Counted from the first letter of the stretch, positions 32,417 through 42,304 are shown. The stretch is 46,056 nt of DNA from an uncultured Gammaproteobacteria bacterium (GCA_937922735.1 CALAJL010000087.1:1-46056), one strand, 5' to 3'. Numbers and translations: made by a program. Notes: generated by a model from the letters alone, not told the origin.

Positions 32417-32959
32417 GTGATAAACAAACATACACTACAACATTTATTTCAAATATATATAGGCATTCTGTTATGCATAGCTATGAGTTTATGCAACACG
32501 GTAATGGCTTCTACTGATGCAGTGATTATTGATAAAGCAGACTATGTAGTAGTCAAAAAATCTGAGCGCAAATTATATCTTTATCGCGGCAGTGAAGTAT
32601 TAAAAAGCTATAAAATAGCGCTTGGCAAACAACCGGACGGACATAAAGCGCGAGAAGGTGATTCTCGAACACCTGAAGGTGTATATACTTTGGACTGGCG
32701 CAATCCGAATAGTAAATTCTACCGCTCTATTCATATTTCATATCCAAGTAAGTCAGACAATCGCAATGCACGAGAACGAGGTGACTCACCGGGTGGCGCC
32801 ATTATGATCCATGGCCAACCGAGCAACTGGGTGGATAAAACTAAACTTTTATTTAATCAAGATGATTGGACAGAAGGCTGTATCGCCGTTCAAGATCATG
32901 AAATGGATGAAATCTGGGAGGCCGTGGAAGACGGCACTCCAATAGAAATCATTCCTTAA
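32417..32959 (+). CDS. L,D-transpeptidase (YkuD domain), exported
   Basis: 180 residues, GTG start. A signal peptide or N-terminal anchor spans about residues 9-31. The YkuD domain (about 42-178) has the catalytic motif IMIHGQPSNW with His132 and DWTEGCIAV with Cys155, the active-site nucleophile. These enzymes form 3-3 cross-links in peptidoglycan or attach proteins to it; a few act as carboxypeptidases. It is 70 bases after the ParA-type gene and near an AmpG-like permease gene, so the neighbourhood has a cell-wall theme, although strand changes between them. Confidence 0.85.
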   Translation: MINKHTLQHLFQIYIGILLCIAMSLCNTVMASTDAVIIDKADYVVVKKSERKLYLYRGSEVLKSYKIALGKQPDGHKAREGDSRTPEGVYTLDWRNPNSKFYRSIHISYPSKSDNRNARERGDSPGGAIMIHGQPSNWVDKTKLLFNQDDWTEGCIAVQDHEMDEIWEAVEDGTPIEIIP

Positions 32960-32968
32960 AAATAAAAA

Positions 32969-33703
32969 TTAATTAGCAAATACTTTTTTTAATAATTCAG
33001 TTGTACGAGCAACTGGATTGGTTCTAATTTTCGCTTCTTCTACTGCAAGGTAATGAAAGATTCCATCCATTCCTTTTTCTACGACATAACTGCTCAAGTC
33101 AGACTTAACATCAGGCACCAAAGGTAGTTTTTTGTATTGGCCAATTGCATTGTCATAACTTTTAATCGCACCTGCTTCAGCAAGACTATCATTCACAATG
33201 GGCGTGAACTCTTTGACCAGGTCAGGCGTCATCTTTGCTTGAAAATAACGTGTTGCCGCATCATTTTCACCTGCTAGGATATTGCGTGCATCATCTAATG
33301 TCATAGCAGAGATAGCACTCTTAAATAATTCTTTCGCTTTTGGGGTTGCAATTTCAGCGGCTCGATTTAAGCGTGTTTCCAAATCATCCAACATTCCGCT
33401 CATACCAACTTTTTCTAGTGTGGATTGAACTTTCTTTAAACTATTGGGAAGTGGAATACGAATGTTTGGGTCAGCATTAAAGCCATCATTAATGCCAAGT
33501 TGATTAACAACTAAGTCGGAACCCACACTTAAGGCTTCTTTAAGGCCGGAGGTAATTTCACCATCCGTTAAGCTGTTAGCTGATGTTGAGCTTGTTATGC
33601 CTGATTCGTTTAATAAGTCCTTAGCCTTATCAAACCAACTCGCATTTAGGTTGCTGGCAAATAAGCAGGTGAATAATATAATTATTATTAACTTGAACTT
33701 CAT
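32969..33703 (-). CDS. DUF4197 periplasmic protein
   Basis: 244 residues. A signal peptide is cleaved near NLNA (residue 21). The rest matches the DUF4197 pattern: LTDGEITSGLKEALSVGSDLVVNQLG, RIPLPNSLKKVQSTLEKVG, DLETRLNRAAEIATPKAKELF and the repeated Ala-rich helices to LLKKVF. Function of the family is unknown. Its 3' end is 9 bases from that of the convergent transpeptidase gene, and it lies 21 bases after the AmpG gene, so it may be cotranscribed with it. Confidence 0.8.
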   Translation of the reverse strand: MKFKLIIIILFTCLFASNLNASWFDKAKDLLNESGITSSTSANSLTDGEITSGLKEALSVGSDLVVNQLGINDGFNADPNIRIPLPNSLKKVQSTLEKVGMSGMLDDLETRLNRAAEIATPKAKELFKSAISAMTLDDARNILAGENDAATRYFQAKMTPDLVKEFTPIVNDSLAEAGAIKSYDNAIGQYKKLPLVPDVKSDLSSYVVEKGMDGIFHYLAVEEAKIRTNPVARTTELLKKVFAN

Positions 33704-33724
33704 GATTCACTCCTGAAAGGTATT

Positions 33725-35113
33725 TTATTTAGTAATTTGATTTTCAGTGGCTGTGCTTGTTCCAAATAGAGCGCCACTTTTTCGCCATAAATAGACGGCT
33801 AGCAAGACTGCGGGTATGCCGAGTAAACCAGCATAAATGAAGAAGTGTATATAACCATAGCCATCTACAATCTTACCAGAAAATCCTCCAATAAATTTAG
33901 CAGGCAATAACATCAATGAACTAAATAAAGCATATTGGGTGGCGGTGTAAGCACGATTAGTAAGACTAGATAAATAAGCAATAAATGCGGAGCCTGCAAT
34001 ACCACCGCTTAAGTTATCAGCGGTAATGACTATTGCGAGTAATGCTATTTCTGGACCTTGTGTTGCCAACCAGGCGAATATTAAATTAGTTATTACTACT
34101 AAAATCGCAGATACAATTAACATGCGCATCACACCATAACGCATAACCATTACTCCACCTAACAGAGCACCAATTATGGTTACTATTATGCCAAACGTTT
34201 TAGACACTAATCCAATTTGAGTTTCGGTATAACCCATGTCAGCATAAAACGGACCAGACATTACGCCCATGGTAATGTCACTTATACGAAATAGGCCGAT
34301 GAACAATAATATTGAAATGGCTGCCAAACCATTTCGAGCAAAAAAATCTACAAAGGGACAAACGATAGCACCAATTATCCAAGCAATAATGTTACGTAAT
34401 TTATTAGGCAGTCGAGAGGGTCCTTCTAAAAACTTTATGACACGTTCTTCTTGTATCCAAGTTTGTTGTTCAATGTGTCTGGTAGGTTCAGCAATCAGTA
34501 ACGTAGTCATCATGCCAATTAACATTGCACAACCCATAAAAAAATATGCTGTACTCCATGAATAGCTGCCGGCAATTAAAAACGCACCACCACCTGCTAA
34601 TATTAAGCCTAAGCGATACCCAAGTTGGTAAGTACCAGCCATAGCACCTTGTAAATTTATTTCTACGGCTTCAATGCGCCATGCATCAATACTGATATCT
34701 TGCGTAGCAGATGAAAAAGCGACTAATAATGCAGCAAGTATAAGACTTGTTAATTGAGTACTAGGGTCATTGTTAGCCATCATCCAAAGCCCAATAAGCA
34801 CACCTAACTGCGCTAACAGCATCCAACTACGACGTTGCCCTAAATAGTTAGTAATGATTGGAAGTCGTAATCGATCGACCAGGGGGGCCCAGACAAATTT
34901 AAAGCCATATAAAATAGCGACCCAAGAAATATAACCTATTGTAGTTCGATCAATGCCTTCTTTTCTGAGCCAAAATGAAAGTGTGCCAAATACTAAAAAT
35001 AGCGGTAATCCCGCGGAAAAACCCAAAAACAACATGGCAATAACACGGGGATGCAGATAAACACTGAAAGACTGCAGCCAAGATTTCTGTATGGAAACTT
35101 TTTCTGTCTTCAC
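33725..35113 (-). CDS. ampG: AmpG-type muropeptide permease (MFS)
   Basis: 462 residues with about 12 to 14 membrane helices. Family motifs: MLFLGFSAGLPLFLVFGTLSFWLRKEGIDRTTIGYISWVAILYGFKFVWAPLVDRLRLP near the N terminus, and SATQDISIDAWRIE in the third to fourth helix region. AmpG imports GlcNAc-anhydroMurNAc peptides released during wall turnover for recycling, and supplies the signal for AmpC induction where present. It overlaps the upstream xth gene by 4 bases and lies just upstream of the DUF4197 gene. Confidence 0.85.
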   Translation of the reverse strand: MKTEKVSIQKSWLQSFSVYLHPRVIAMLFLGFSAGLPLFLVFGTLSFWLRKEGIDRTTIGYISWVAILYGFKFVWAPLVDRLRLPIITNYLGQRRSWMLLAQLGVLIGLWMMANNDPSTQLTSLILAALLVAFSSATQDISIDAWRIEAVEINLQGAMAGTYQLGYRLGLILAGGGAFLIAGSYSWSTAYFFMGCAMLIGMMTTLLIAEPTRHIEQQTWIQEERVIKFLEGPSRLPNKLRNIIAWIIGAIVCPFVDFFARNGLAAISILLFIGLFRISDITMGVMSGPFYADMGYTETQIGLVSKTFGIIVTIIGALLGGVMVMRYGVMRMLIVSAILVVITNLIFAWLATQGPEIALLAIVITADNLSGGIAGSAFIAYLSSLTNRAYTATQYALFSSLMLLPAKFIGGFSGKIVDGYGYIHFFIYAGLLGIPAVLLAVYLWRKSGALFGTSTATENQITK

Positions 35114-35886
35114 ACTTTTAATTCGTAGTCGATACTTAACGGTGCATGATCTGAAAAGCGTTGTTTTTTATATATACTGACTTTTTTTGCAGCACCATTT
35201 AATTTTGGTGTAGCAATATGATAATCAATACGCCAACCAACATTATTTGCCCATGCTTGGCCACGATTAGACCACCAAGTATATTGATCTTCTTTTTGGT
35301 TAAGCTCTCTAAAAACATCAACATAGCCAACATCATCAAATAGCTTGTCTAACCAAGCGCGTTCTTCAGGCAAAAAACCAGAATTTTTTTGATTTCCTCG
35401 CCAGTTTTTCAAATCAATTTCTTTATGCGCAATATTCCAATCACCACAAATAATGTACTCTTTTTTGCGTCGCTTTAGACTTATTAAGTGTTTCATAAAT
35501 GTGTTCATGAAACGGAATTTTGCTTCCTGTCTCTCATCACTGGATGAGCCTGAAGGAGCATACAAAGAAATTACTGCTAGATTTTCGAATTGTAGTTCTA
35601 AGTAACGTCCTTCATTATCAAATTCCTCATCACCATATTTTCGAATCACTTTTTTTGGCTCATGCTTGCTGTAAATGGCTACACCGCTGTAACCTTTCTT
35701 AATGGCATCTACGTAATAGCAAAAGTAACCTTTCGGGAAAAAAACTGGATTATCTTCGAGTTGATGAATTTGTGCTTTGGTTTCTTGAATACAAACCACA
35801 TCAGCTTTCTGTTTTTTTATCCAATCAAAGAAGCCTTTGCGAGCTGCAGCTCTGATACCGTTAACATTGACAGTGATGACACGCAT
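35110..35886 (-). CDS. Exodeoxyribonuclease III (second copy)
   Basis: 258 residues of the same fold as the gene at 30622 but from another subfamily. MRVITVNVNGIRAAARKGFFDWIKKQKADVVCIQETK, CGDWNIAHKEIDLKNWRGNQKNSGFLPEERAWLD, WRIDYHIATP and SDHAPLSIDYEL carry the catalytic residues of Mg-dependent AP endonucleases. The GNQKNSGFLPEERAW segment is typical of this group. It is divergent from pyrE and overlaps the ampG start by 4 bases, suggesting coupled translation. Confidence 0.88.
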   Translation of the reverse strand: MRVITVNVNGIRAAARKGFFDWIKKQKADVVCIQETKAQIHQLEDNPVFFPKGYFCYYVDAIKKGYSGVAIYSKHEPKKVIRKYGDEEFDNEGRYLELQFENLAVISLYAPSGSSSDERQEAKFRFMNTFMKHLISLKRRKKEYIICGDWNIAHKEIDLKNWRGNQKNSGFLPEERAWLDKLFDDVGYVDVFRELNQKEDQYTWWSNRGQAWANNVGWRIDYHIATPKLNGAAKKVSIYKKQRFSDHAPLSIDYELKV

Positions 35887-35973
35887 ATATATATGAGATT
35901 AGATCAAATAAAGTTAGTATTTAGTACACTAACAAAGATCAACCAATAAGAGTATCCACATAGAAAAATCGAT

Positions 35974-36630
35974 ATGAAAAATAGCTCTAAATTTATTCAA
36001 TTTGCAGTTGAACACAAAGTTTTGCAATTTGGTGAATTCACTCTTAAATCCGGACGAGTCAGCCCTTATTTCTTTAATGCCGGATTATTCAACGATGGTA
36101 ATGCATTGCACTTGCTAAGCCAGTTTTATGCGCAGGCCATCGTTGATTCAAATTTAGAGTTTGATATGTTATTTGGGCCAGCTTATAAGGGCATACCATT
36201 AGTCGCTGCTGTAGCAATGACGCTATCGCGTGATCATGGTAGAAATTACCCCTATGCTTTTAATCGCAAAGAGGTAAAAAAGCATGGTGATGGTGGGCAA
36301 ATTGTAGGCGCCTCACTTGCTGGAAAGGTGCTAATCATTGATGACGTCATTACAGCAGGCACAGCAATAAATGAAGCAGCAGGAATTCTTGCCCAATCAG
36401 ATGGAAGTGCGGCGGGTGTTGTGATTGCTTTTGACCGGGAAGAGCGGAGCCAAGAAAATGAAGCAGCCTTGTCTGCGGTAGGTCAGGTTGAACGAGACTT
36501 AAAAATATCTGTCATTAGTGTTGCGAAAGCAAATGACCTCATCAGTTATTCTGAATCAAATAATACATATACAGAACACCTGGAAACCATCAAAACTTAT
36601 CTAGATAAATACCGATCTAAAACCATATAA
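35974..36630 (+). CDS. pyrE: Orotate phosphoribosyltransferase
   Basis: 218 residues (E. coli 213). The PRPP-binding signature VLIIDDVITAGTAINEA is present, with the conserved segments FTLKSGRVSPYFFNAG and FGPAYKGIPL. Converts orotate and PRPP to orotidine monophosphate in pyrimidine synthesis. It is divergent from the second xth gene. No ribosome site is obvious before the ATG. Confidence 0.97.
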   Translation: MKNSSKFIQFAVEHKVLQFGEFTLKSGRVSPYFFNAGLFNDGNALHLLSQFYAQAIVDSNLEFDMLFGPAYKGIPLVAAVAMTLSRDHGRNYPYAFNRKEVKKHGDGGQIVGASLAGKVLIIDDVITAGTAINEAAGILAQSDGSAAGVVIAFDREERSQENEAALSAVGQVERDLKISVISVAKANDLISYSESNNTYTEHLETIKTYLDKYRSKTI

Positions 36631-36794
36631 TAATTAAGGTTTATGCTAAACGTAGGCTACCCAAATTCACACTTATTTTAAATAAGATGAGTGAGTATAG
36701 TTTCACGATTAAATAGGCTTTTTTGACTCTAACTTCTTGGAATATGGTAGTAAAATTACCAGTAAAATATCAAGTGAAATAACTGATTGGCTGT

Positions 36795-37427
36795 ATGTTA
36801 GCAATAAAGCATTTTTTATACTTACCACTTTCTCTAGTCGTATGCGTGGCAAATATCGCGCAAGCAGAGTTTTATCGATGGGTGGATGACACCGGTACCA
36901 TTCACTATAGCGATAGCTTGCCTCCAACAGAATCGCAAAGAAAACAAGACTTGTTAAATGATACGGGCCGTATTGTAAAAACAATTCCTGCACCTAAAAC
37001 TGTAGGTGAACTGGAAGAAGAACAAAAACTTGCTTTACAGGAAGAAGAACAAAAGAAAAAGATTGAAAAAGCAGAACAAAGAGATCGATTACTTATGGCT
37101 TTATATTTAACAGTAGAAGATATAGAGCTTGTACGTGATGAGCGAATCGAGACTGTAGAGTCCGCGATTAGAATTACAAAGTTACGTAAAAATAGATTTA
37201 CTAAAAAGTTAGAAGAGTTAAGTACATCAGAACAAAAATTTAAAGCGAATGGACAAAATACACCGCCATGGTTAATTAAGAGCCGTAGGCACTATGCAGA
37301 ACAGCTAGCTAATGTTGAGGATATTCTTGCGATTAAAGAAAAAGAAAAGCTAGTCATCAAGAAGCGTTTTGCTGGTGATATAAATCGTTACTTAGAATTG
37401 AAAGATCCTGAATTAGCTGCTGAGTAA
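36795..37427 (+). CDS. DUF4124 exported protein
   Basis: 210 residues. A signal peptide ends near AQA (residue 24), followed by the DUF4124 motif [20 protein letters not shown] (25-44). The remaining part is charged and helical (Glu/Lys-rich, about 70-200), probably coiled coil. The family has no defined function. The last 15 bases overlap the end of the convergent argB gene. It resembles the small protein often found beside pyrE and argB in this lineage. Confidence 0.7.
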   Translation: MLAIKHFLYLPLSLVVCVANIAQAEFYRWVDDTGTIHYSDSLPPTESQRKQDLLNDTGRIVKTIPAPKTVGELEEEQKLALQEEEQKKKIEKAEQRDRLLMALYLTVEDIELVRDERIETVESAIRITKLRKNRFTKKLEELSTSEQKFKANGQNTPPWLIKSRRHYAEQLANVEDILAIKEKEKLVIKKRFAGDINRYLELKDPELAAE

Positions 37428-38297
37428 AGTACCTACACCCTGATCAGTAAATAATTCTAGTAATACAGCATGTTGAACGCGGCCATCAATAATATGAGCT
37501 GCATTCACACCTGAAGTTATAGCATCCCAAGCACATTTCACTTTAGGTAACATTCCACCACTAATTACTTCATCAGCAATGAGCTGTGTAATTTCGTCAT
37601 ACTTTAGACCGGTTAGTAATTCGCCATTATGTTGCACACCAGGAGTATTGGTTAAAAGTATAAGTTTTTCAGCATGTAATGATGAGGCAATATTGCCTGC
37701 AACAAAATCTGCATTGATGTTTAAAGACTCGCCATTTTCACCTAACCCAATAGGTGCAATTACAGGTATAACAGACTTTTCAAATAACTTTATTAGAGGT
37801 TTAGAGTCAATAGCTGTAACTTGTCCAACATGTCCTAGGTCTAAACGTTCACTCCCAGTTCCATCTTGAGTGGTACGTGAAATAGTTAAACGTTCTGCTC
37901 GAACAATCCCATGTTCCTTGCCCATTAACCCTTGCGCTTTGCCACCATGTTGAAGGATGAGATCGACAATTTCCTGATTAACTATTTTACCGAGTACACG
38001 CTCTACTATGTCCATGGTTTCGTCGTCAGTGACACGCATACCATCAATAAATTGTGTTTTTTTACCAAGTTTTTCTAGTGTTTGTCCAATTTGAGGGCCA
38101 CCACCATGAACGATAACTGGATTAATACCAACCTGTTTCAGCAATACCACGTCACATGCAAAACTACTTTTTAAGTCTTCATCTATCATGGCGTTACCAC
38201 CATATTTTATGACGATAGTTTTTCCAGAAAATTTCTGGATATAAGGCAGAGCTTCGGTCAAGACCCTAGCAATTGTGTCTGCACTACTTGGTTCCAT
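37413..38297 (-). CDS. argB: Acetylglutamate kinase
   Basis: 294 residues. [13 protein letters not shown] (28-40) holds the phosphate-binding Lys, [12 protein letters not shown] the acetylglutamate loop, and [21 protein letters not shown] the nucleotide site. It phosphorylates N-acetylglutamate in arginine synthesis. The N-terminal extension of about 20 residues before the kinase core ([19 protein letters not shown]) resembles the N-terminal helix of the arginine-inhibited hexameric form. It is 30 bases downstream of algC. Confidence 0.95.
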   Translation of the reverse strand: MEPSSADTIARVLTEALPYIQKFSGKTIVIKYGGNAMIDEDLKSSFACDVVLLKQVGINPVIVHGGGPQIGQTLEKLGKKTQFIDGMRVTDDETMDIVERVLGKIVNQEIVDLILQHGGKAQGLMGKEHGIVRAERLTISRTTQDGTGSERLDLGHVGQVTAIDSKPLIKLFEKSVIPVIAPIGLGENGESLNINADFVAGNIASSLHAEKLILLTNTPGVQHNGELLTGLKYDEITQLIADEVISGGMLPKVKCAWDAITSGVNAAHIIDGRVQHAVLLELFTDQGVGTLLSS

Positions 38298-38327
38298 CAG
38301 GTGTTTTACTATTTAATTGAGAAAAAA

Positions 38328-39698
38328 TTAAAAGGGTATTTGCATGCTTGAATCAATCTTAGCCATCTGTTGCCGAAAGTCATTTTTGATAACTTCAATT
38401 GCACTTTCATTATCAGCCTCAAACCGGATTACTAAAGAAGGTGTAGTATTAGAGGCACGAACTAGGCCCCAACCATTATCATAGTCAGCACGAACGCCAT
38501 CAATAGTGGTTATTTTTGCATTTGGTAAATCTACGGCACTTAAAAATTGCTGCATAAAATCATGTTGTGCACCGTCTTTATCAAAGTGCACATTAATCTC
38601 AGGTGTACTAAGTGAATTCGGTAACGTTGAGAACAATTCACTGGATGATAAATTTTGGTTAGTTACAATTTCTAGTAAGCGAGCGGCACTATAAAGTGCA
38701 TCATCAAAGCCATACCAACGTTCTTTGAAAAAGATATGACCACTCATTTCCCCAGCTAATTCCGCACCGGTTTCTGTCATTTTATTTTTAATGAAAGAAT
38801 GACCCGTCTTCCACATAATAGCTTCTCCACCTGCTTCTTCTATAACGGTGGCTAAATTTCTTGATGACTTCACGTCAAAAATTATCTTTGAGCCTGGTTT
38901 TCTACTTAGAACATCACGCGCATAGAGCATCATCTGACGATCTGCCCATAACACACATCCTTTATTATCAATAACCCCAACACGATCCCCATCACCATCA
39001 AAGGCAAGGCCTAGATCTAAATTATTGTCATCCACACATTTTATTAAGTCTGTTAAATTCTTTGCTTCACTGGGGTTAGGATGGTGATTTGGGAAACTCC
39101 CATCTACGTCACAATATAAATCGAAAGTTTCACAACCTAATTTCTTAAATAGCGTAAGAGCTGCGGGTCCTGCGACACCATTGCCACAATCGATTCCGAT
39201 ACGAAGTGGGCGAGCTAGTTTGATGTCTGAACATATTCTTGAAAGGTAAGTATCTAGAATGTCTTCTTCTTGAATACTACCTATTTCTGTTTTGAGTTCG
39301 CCGTGTATTATGCACTGATGAATAGCTTGAATATCCTCACCGTGAAGTGTTTTTCCATCCATAACCATTTTCAGACCATTATACTCTGGAGGATTATGAC
39401 TACCCGTGACCATGACTCCCGCACCAGTACCTAATTTATGCGTGGCGTAATATAATACTGGTGTTGGTACTTCTCCAATATCAATTACTTTGCAGCCACT
39501 TGCTTGTAAACCTAGGCTTAGGCTGTCCACTAATAGTTTACTGGAGTTTCTACCGTCTCTTGCCACGACAACAGTTTTGCTATTAGGGTATAACGTGCCG
39601 AGAGCTTGTCCAACCAACGACACCACTTCTGGTTTTAACGCGGTTTCAACAACACCACGTATATCGTAAGCACGGAAAATATGAGGATCTATATTCAT
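38328..39698 (-). CDS. algC: Phosphomannomutase / phosphoglucomutase
   Basis: 456 residues. The phosphoserine loop is VMVTGSHNPPEYNGLKM with Ser100. The metal site is DGDGDR with Asp234, 236 and 238. The sugar loop is GEMSGH and the C-terminal phosphate loop is near VRASNTTPSLVIRFE. It is the dual-specificity mutase that makes mannose-1- and glucose-1-phosphate for surface polysaccharides, as with Pseudomonas AlgC. A short GC-poor hairpin (39714-39728) lies between it and dut. No Shine-Dalgarno sequence is visible. Confidence 0.9.
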   Translation of the reverse strand: MNIDPHIFRAYDIRGVVETALKPEVVSLVGQALGTLYPNSKTVVVARDGRNSSKLLVDSLSLGLQASGCKVIDIGEVPTPVLYYATHKLGTGAGVMVTGSHNPPEYNGLKMVMDGKTLHGEDIQAIHQCIIHGELKTEIGSIQEEDILDTYLSRICSDIKLARPLRIGIDCGNGVAGPAALTLFKKLGCETFDLYCDVDGSFPNHHPNPSEAKNLTDLIKCVDDNNLDLGLAFDGDGDRVGVIDNKGCVLWADRQMMLYARDVLSRKPGSKIIFDVKSSRNLATVIEEAGGEAIMWKTGHSFIKNKMTETGAELAGEMSGHIFFKERWYGFDDALYSAARLLEIVTNQNLSSSELFSTLPNSLSTPEINVHFDKDGAQHDFMQQFLSAVDLPNAKITTIDGVRADYDNGWGLVRASNTTPSLVIRFEADNESAIEVIKNDFRQQMAKIDSSMQIPF

Positions 39699-39713
39699 AA
39701 AATTATTTATTGT

Positions 39714-39728
39714 GGCTTTATAAAAGCC
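39714..39728 (-). repeat. 6-bp hairpin between dut and algC
   Basis: GGCTTT, TAT and AAAGCC on the minus strand form a compact hairpin in the 62-base gap. No T-run follows it, so it may be an RNA processing or stability element rather than a terminator. Confidence 0.35.
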
Positions 39729-39760
39729 GTATGATTACGTTGTTTTTAATGTAGTAAATA

Positions 39761-40234
39761 TTATGTTTTGCCAGTGTGACCGAAACCACCTTCACCACGA
39801 TCTGTAGCAGTGAACTCATCAACAATCTCAAATTCTGTTTGTACGATGGGAATGATAACCAACTGAGCAATGCGATCACCGACATTGACATTAAAGGTTT
39901 CATTGCCTCGATTCCAGAGTGAGACCATCAAAGGACCTTGGTAATCTGAATCAATCAACCCAACTAGATTACCTAAAACGATGCCATGTTTATGACCCAA
40001 ACCTGAACGCGGCAAAATAGTTGCAGCAAGGCCAGGATCTTGAATATAGATCGAGAGACCTGTTGGAATTAATACGGTTTCACCAGGGGAAATGGTTATT
40101 GCTTCATCCAAACAAGCGCGTAAATCCATACCGGCTGACCCGGTTGTCGCGTAAGTGGGTAGCGGAATTTCTTTACCTATTCGACTATCGAGTATTCTGA
40201 CTTCTGTCTTTTGCGTTTTTGAGTACTGTGACAT
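39761..40234 (-). CDS. dut: Deoxyuridine triphosphatase
   Basis: 157 residues from the chosen start. All five dUTPase motifs are visible: [35 protein letters not shown] and the C-terminal [10 protein letters not shown]. It removes dUTP and supplies dUMP for thymidylate. The start at 40234 ([16 protein letters not shown]) fits the family better than the ATG at 40258, which would add eight residues; both have a purine-rich upstream sequence. Either way it overlaps the 3' end of coaBC, by 50 or 74 bases. Confidence 0.93.
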   Translation of the reverse strand: MSQYSKTQKTEVRILDSRIGKEIPLPTYATTGSAGMDLRACLDEAITISPGETVLIPTGLSIYIQDPGLAATILPRSGLGHKHGIVLGNLVGLIDSDYQGPLMVSLWNRGNETFNVNVGDRIAQLVIIPIVQTEFEIVDEFTATDRGEGGFGHTGKT

Positions 40235-41444
40235 TGCTTCTCTTATCTGTGCTTGCATAACGTTCCGCGATTAGACCAATGAGTCGTCGCGCTATTTTTG
40301 TTTTTGTATCACGCTCTAGTGAGCAATGTCCACCTGCCCAAAATATCTCTAAGGCATTTTCAGGGCTATCAAAACCAATACTTGTATCAGAAACATCATT
40401 ACCCGCAATCATGTCTAAACGTTTACGCTCTAGTTTCTGCTTAGCATATTTTTCAAGATCACGAGTTTCAGCTGCAAACCCCACAACAAAAGGCTTATTA
40501 TGATGTCTAGCCACTTCAGCAAGAATATCTGGGTTACGCACTAGTTTTACTGATAAATCTTCATGTAGTTTTTTAATTTTTTCTGGTTGCTTTGCAACCG
40601 GGCGGTAATCTGCAACTGCAGCACAGCTTATAAAGATTTGCTTATCTTCAATATCTGCTTGCACCGCATCAAACATTTCTTGCGCAGTTGAAACAGATAT
40701 ACATTCAACACCTTCAGGTACTGCGATGGAAACGGGACCAGTAATTAGCTGGACGTTTGCACCAGCATCATGAGCTGCAGCAGCAATGGCGTAACCCATA
40801 CGTCCGGAACTACGATTACTAAGATAACGTACCGGATCAATCGGCTCTCGAGTAGGGCCGGCCGTAACCATGATGTTAATTCCTGTGAGTTCACCAGTAT
40901 TAAATAAATTACTTAATGAGAGCACTAGTTGATGTGGCTCAAACATACGCCCTTCACCTACATCCCCACATGCTTGAGAGCCAGCAGCAGGACCAAAAAA
41001 CACAAAGCCTCGTTTAGCTAATAATTCAACATTGTCTTGCGTTGCGTGGTTGGCCCACATGGCTTGATTCATCGCTGGTGCCAGTGCAATGGTAGCTTTG
41101 GTTGCTAAACAGGTGGTGCTAAGCAGATCATCCGCACCACCATGAGTTAATTTAGCAAGTGTGTTGGCACTGGCAGGTGCAATAAGTACTACATCCGCCC
41201 ATCTAGCTAATGCGATATGGTCCATGCCATTTGCCGCTTCGGCATATTCAAATTCATCTGTTAAAACAGGGTTTCCTGATAGTGCTTGAAAAGTTAGCGG
41301 GGTAATAAATTCTTTAGCCGAGCGTGTCATGATGACACGCACTTGTGCTTTAGCGCGGACTAACTCACGTACAAGTTCGGCACTCTTATAAGCAGCAATG
41401 CCACCACTCACACCGAGTAAAATATTTTTGTTAGCTAAAGACAT
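40185..41444 (-). CDS. coaBC: Phosphopantothenoylcysteine decarboxylase / synthetase
   Basis: 419 residues. The CoaC half (1-185) has [18 protein letters not shown], the active-site His76 in [21 protein letters not shown] and [13 protein letters not shown] with Cys159. The CoaB half begins with [32 protein letters not shown]. It makes 4'-phosphopantetheine precursor in coenzyme A synthesis. It is divergent from radC (136-base gap) and overlaps dut at its 3' end. Confidence 0.96.
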   Translation of the reverse strand: MSLANKNILLGVSGGIAAYKSAELVRELVRAKAQVRVIMTRSAKEFITPLTFQALSGNPVLTDEFEYAEAANGMDHIALARWADVVLIAPASANTLAKLTHGGADDLLSTTCLATKATIALAPAMNQAMWANHATQDNVELLAKRGFVFFGPAAGSQACGDVGEGRMFEPHQLVLSLSNLFNTGELTGINIMVTAGPTREPIDPVRYLSNRSSGRMGYAIAAAAHDAGANVQLITGPVSIAVPEGVECISVSTAQEMFDAVQADIEDKQIFISCAAVADYRPVAKQPEKIKKLHEDLSVKLVRNPDILAEVARHHNKPFVVGFAAETRDLEKYAKQKLERKRLDMIAGNDVSDTSIGFDSPENALEIFWAGGHCSLERDTKTKIARRLIGLIAERYASTDKRSNVTVLKNAKDRSQNTR

Positions 41445-41580
41445 AGTGTTTAGTTTACCAAATATGTCCCATAAAATGGTTTAATTTCATACACGGCTAA
41501 CCAAGCCTTATCAGCCATTGGTCAATATTGAGTTCAGATATATCAAGGGCTTATGAATAAAGTGAAATAAAGGGGGGCAA

Positions 41581-42252
41581 ATGGCGATATCCGATTGGCC
41601 TGAAGGGGAACGACCACGTGAACGTTTGCTAGATCAAGGCGCAAGAGCACTTTCAGATGCTGAGTTATTGGCTATATTTCTACGTACTGGCGTTAAAGGT
41701 AAATCTGCGGTGGATTTAGCGCGAGAATTGTTGATTAATTTTGGTGGTTTACGACAATTACTATCGGCGGATTTAGAAACATTTTGTCGCGCTAAAGGAA
41801 TGGGTGTCGCAAAATTTACTCAACTACAAGCTTGTTTAGAAATGGCACGTAGATTTTTACATGAAGCATTAGAACGCGAAGGGCCACTTACGAATCCAGA
41901 TGATGCCAAGCATTTTTTGCTCATGCATATGCGAGATTATAAAAAAGAAGTATTTGCATGTTTGTGTTTAGATACTAAAAATCGAGTGATAAAGTTTGAG
42001 GAGTTATTTTCAGGCACATTAAATTATGCTGAAGTACATCCAAGAGAGGTTGTTAAGCATGCATTAAAGCATAATGCTAACGCTATTATTCTTGCCCATA
42101 ACCACCCATCGGGCGACTCAAAACCGAGTCAGTCTGATATAGACATTACGCATACTTTACGTGATGCATTGTCACTGGTAGACATTAAAGTATTAGACCA
42201 CTTAATAATTGGTAATGAGGTTGTTTCTTTAGCTGCGTTAGGCCATTTGTAA
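41581..42252 (+). CDS. radC: RadC family JAB/MPN-domain protein
   Basis: 223 residues. The N-terminal helix-hairpin-helix region ([39 protein letters not shown]) precedes a JAMM metalloprotease-like domain with HNHPSGD (173-179) and the downstream Asp. The old assignment to DNA repair was not supported in E. coli, and the activity is unknown. A purine-rich AAGGGGGGC ribosome site lies just before the ATG. Divergent from coaBC. rpmB and rpmG, which often follow radC in this order, are absent here. Confidence 0.92.
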   Translation: MAISDWPEGERPRERLLDQGARALSDAELLAIFLRTGVKGKSAVDLARELLINFGGLRQLLSADLETFCRAKGMGVAKFTQLQACLEMARRFLHEALEREGPLTNPDDAKHFLLMHMRDYKKEVFACLCLDTKNRVIKFEELFSGTLNYAEVHPREVVKHALKHNANAIILAHNHPSGDSKPSQSDIDITHTLRDALSLVDIKVLDHLIIGNEVVSLAALGHL

Positions 42253-42266
42253 AAATGTTTAGACAT

Positions 42267-42304
42267 AAAAAAGCCCACGTAAAATAAATTACACGGGCTA
42301 TTTT
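42267..42304 (-). terminator. Terminator shared by mscL and radC
   Basis: On the minus strand AGCCCGTGTAA (42289-42299) pairs with TTACGTGGGCT (42272-42282) in an 11-bp stem with two G-U pairs, a 6-base loop (TTTATT) and six Ts (42267-42272): a good terminator for mscL. On the plus strand those wobbles become mismatches and the T-tract is only TATTTTAA, so it is weaker for radC. Confidence 0.75.

Noticed and set aside
36673..36687. CTTATTT/AAATAAG palindrome after pyrE as a terminator
   Set aside because: The stem is all AT-rich with a one-base loop and no T-tract follows.
36698..36712. GTTTCACGATTAAAT as a third parS
   Set aside because: Only the left half matches; the palindrome is lost after CACG.
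36709..36993. 94-residue minus-strand frame opposite the start of the DUF4124 gene
   Set aside because: It overlaps the signal-peptide coding part of a protein with a clear domain; the hydrophobic look is the complement of that region.
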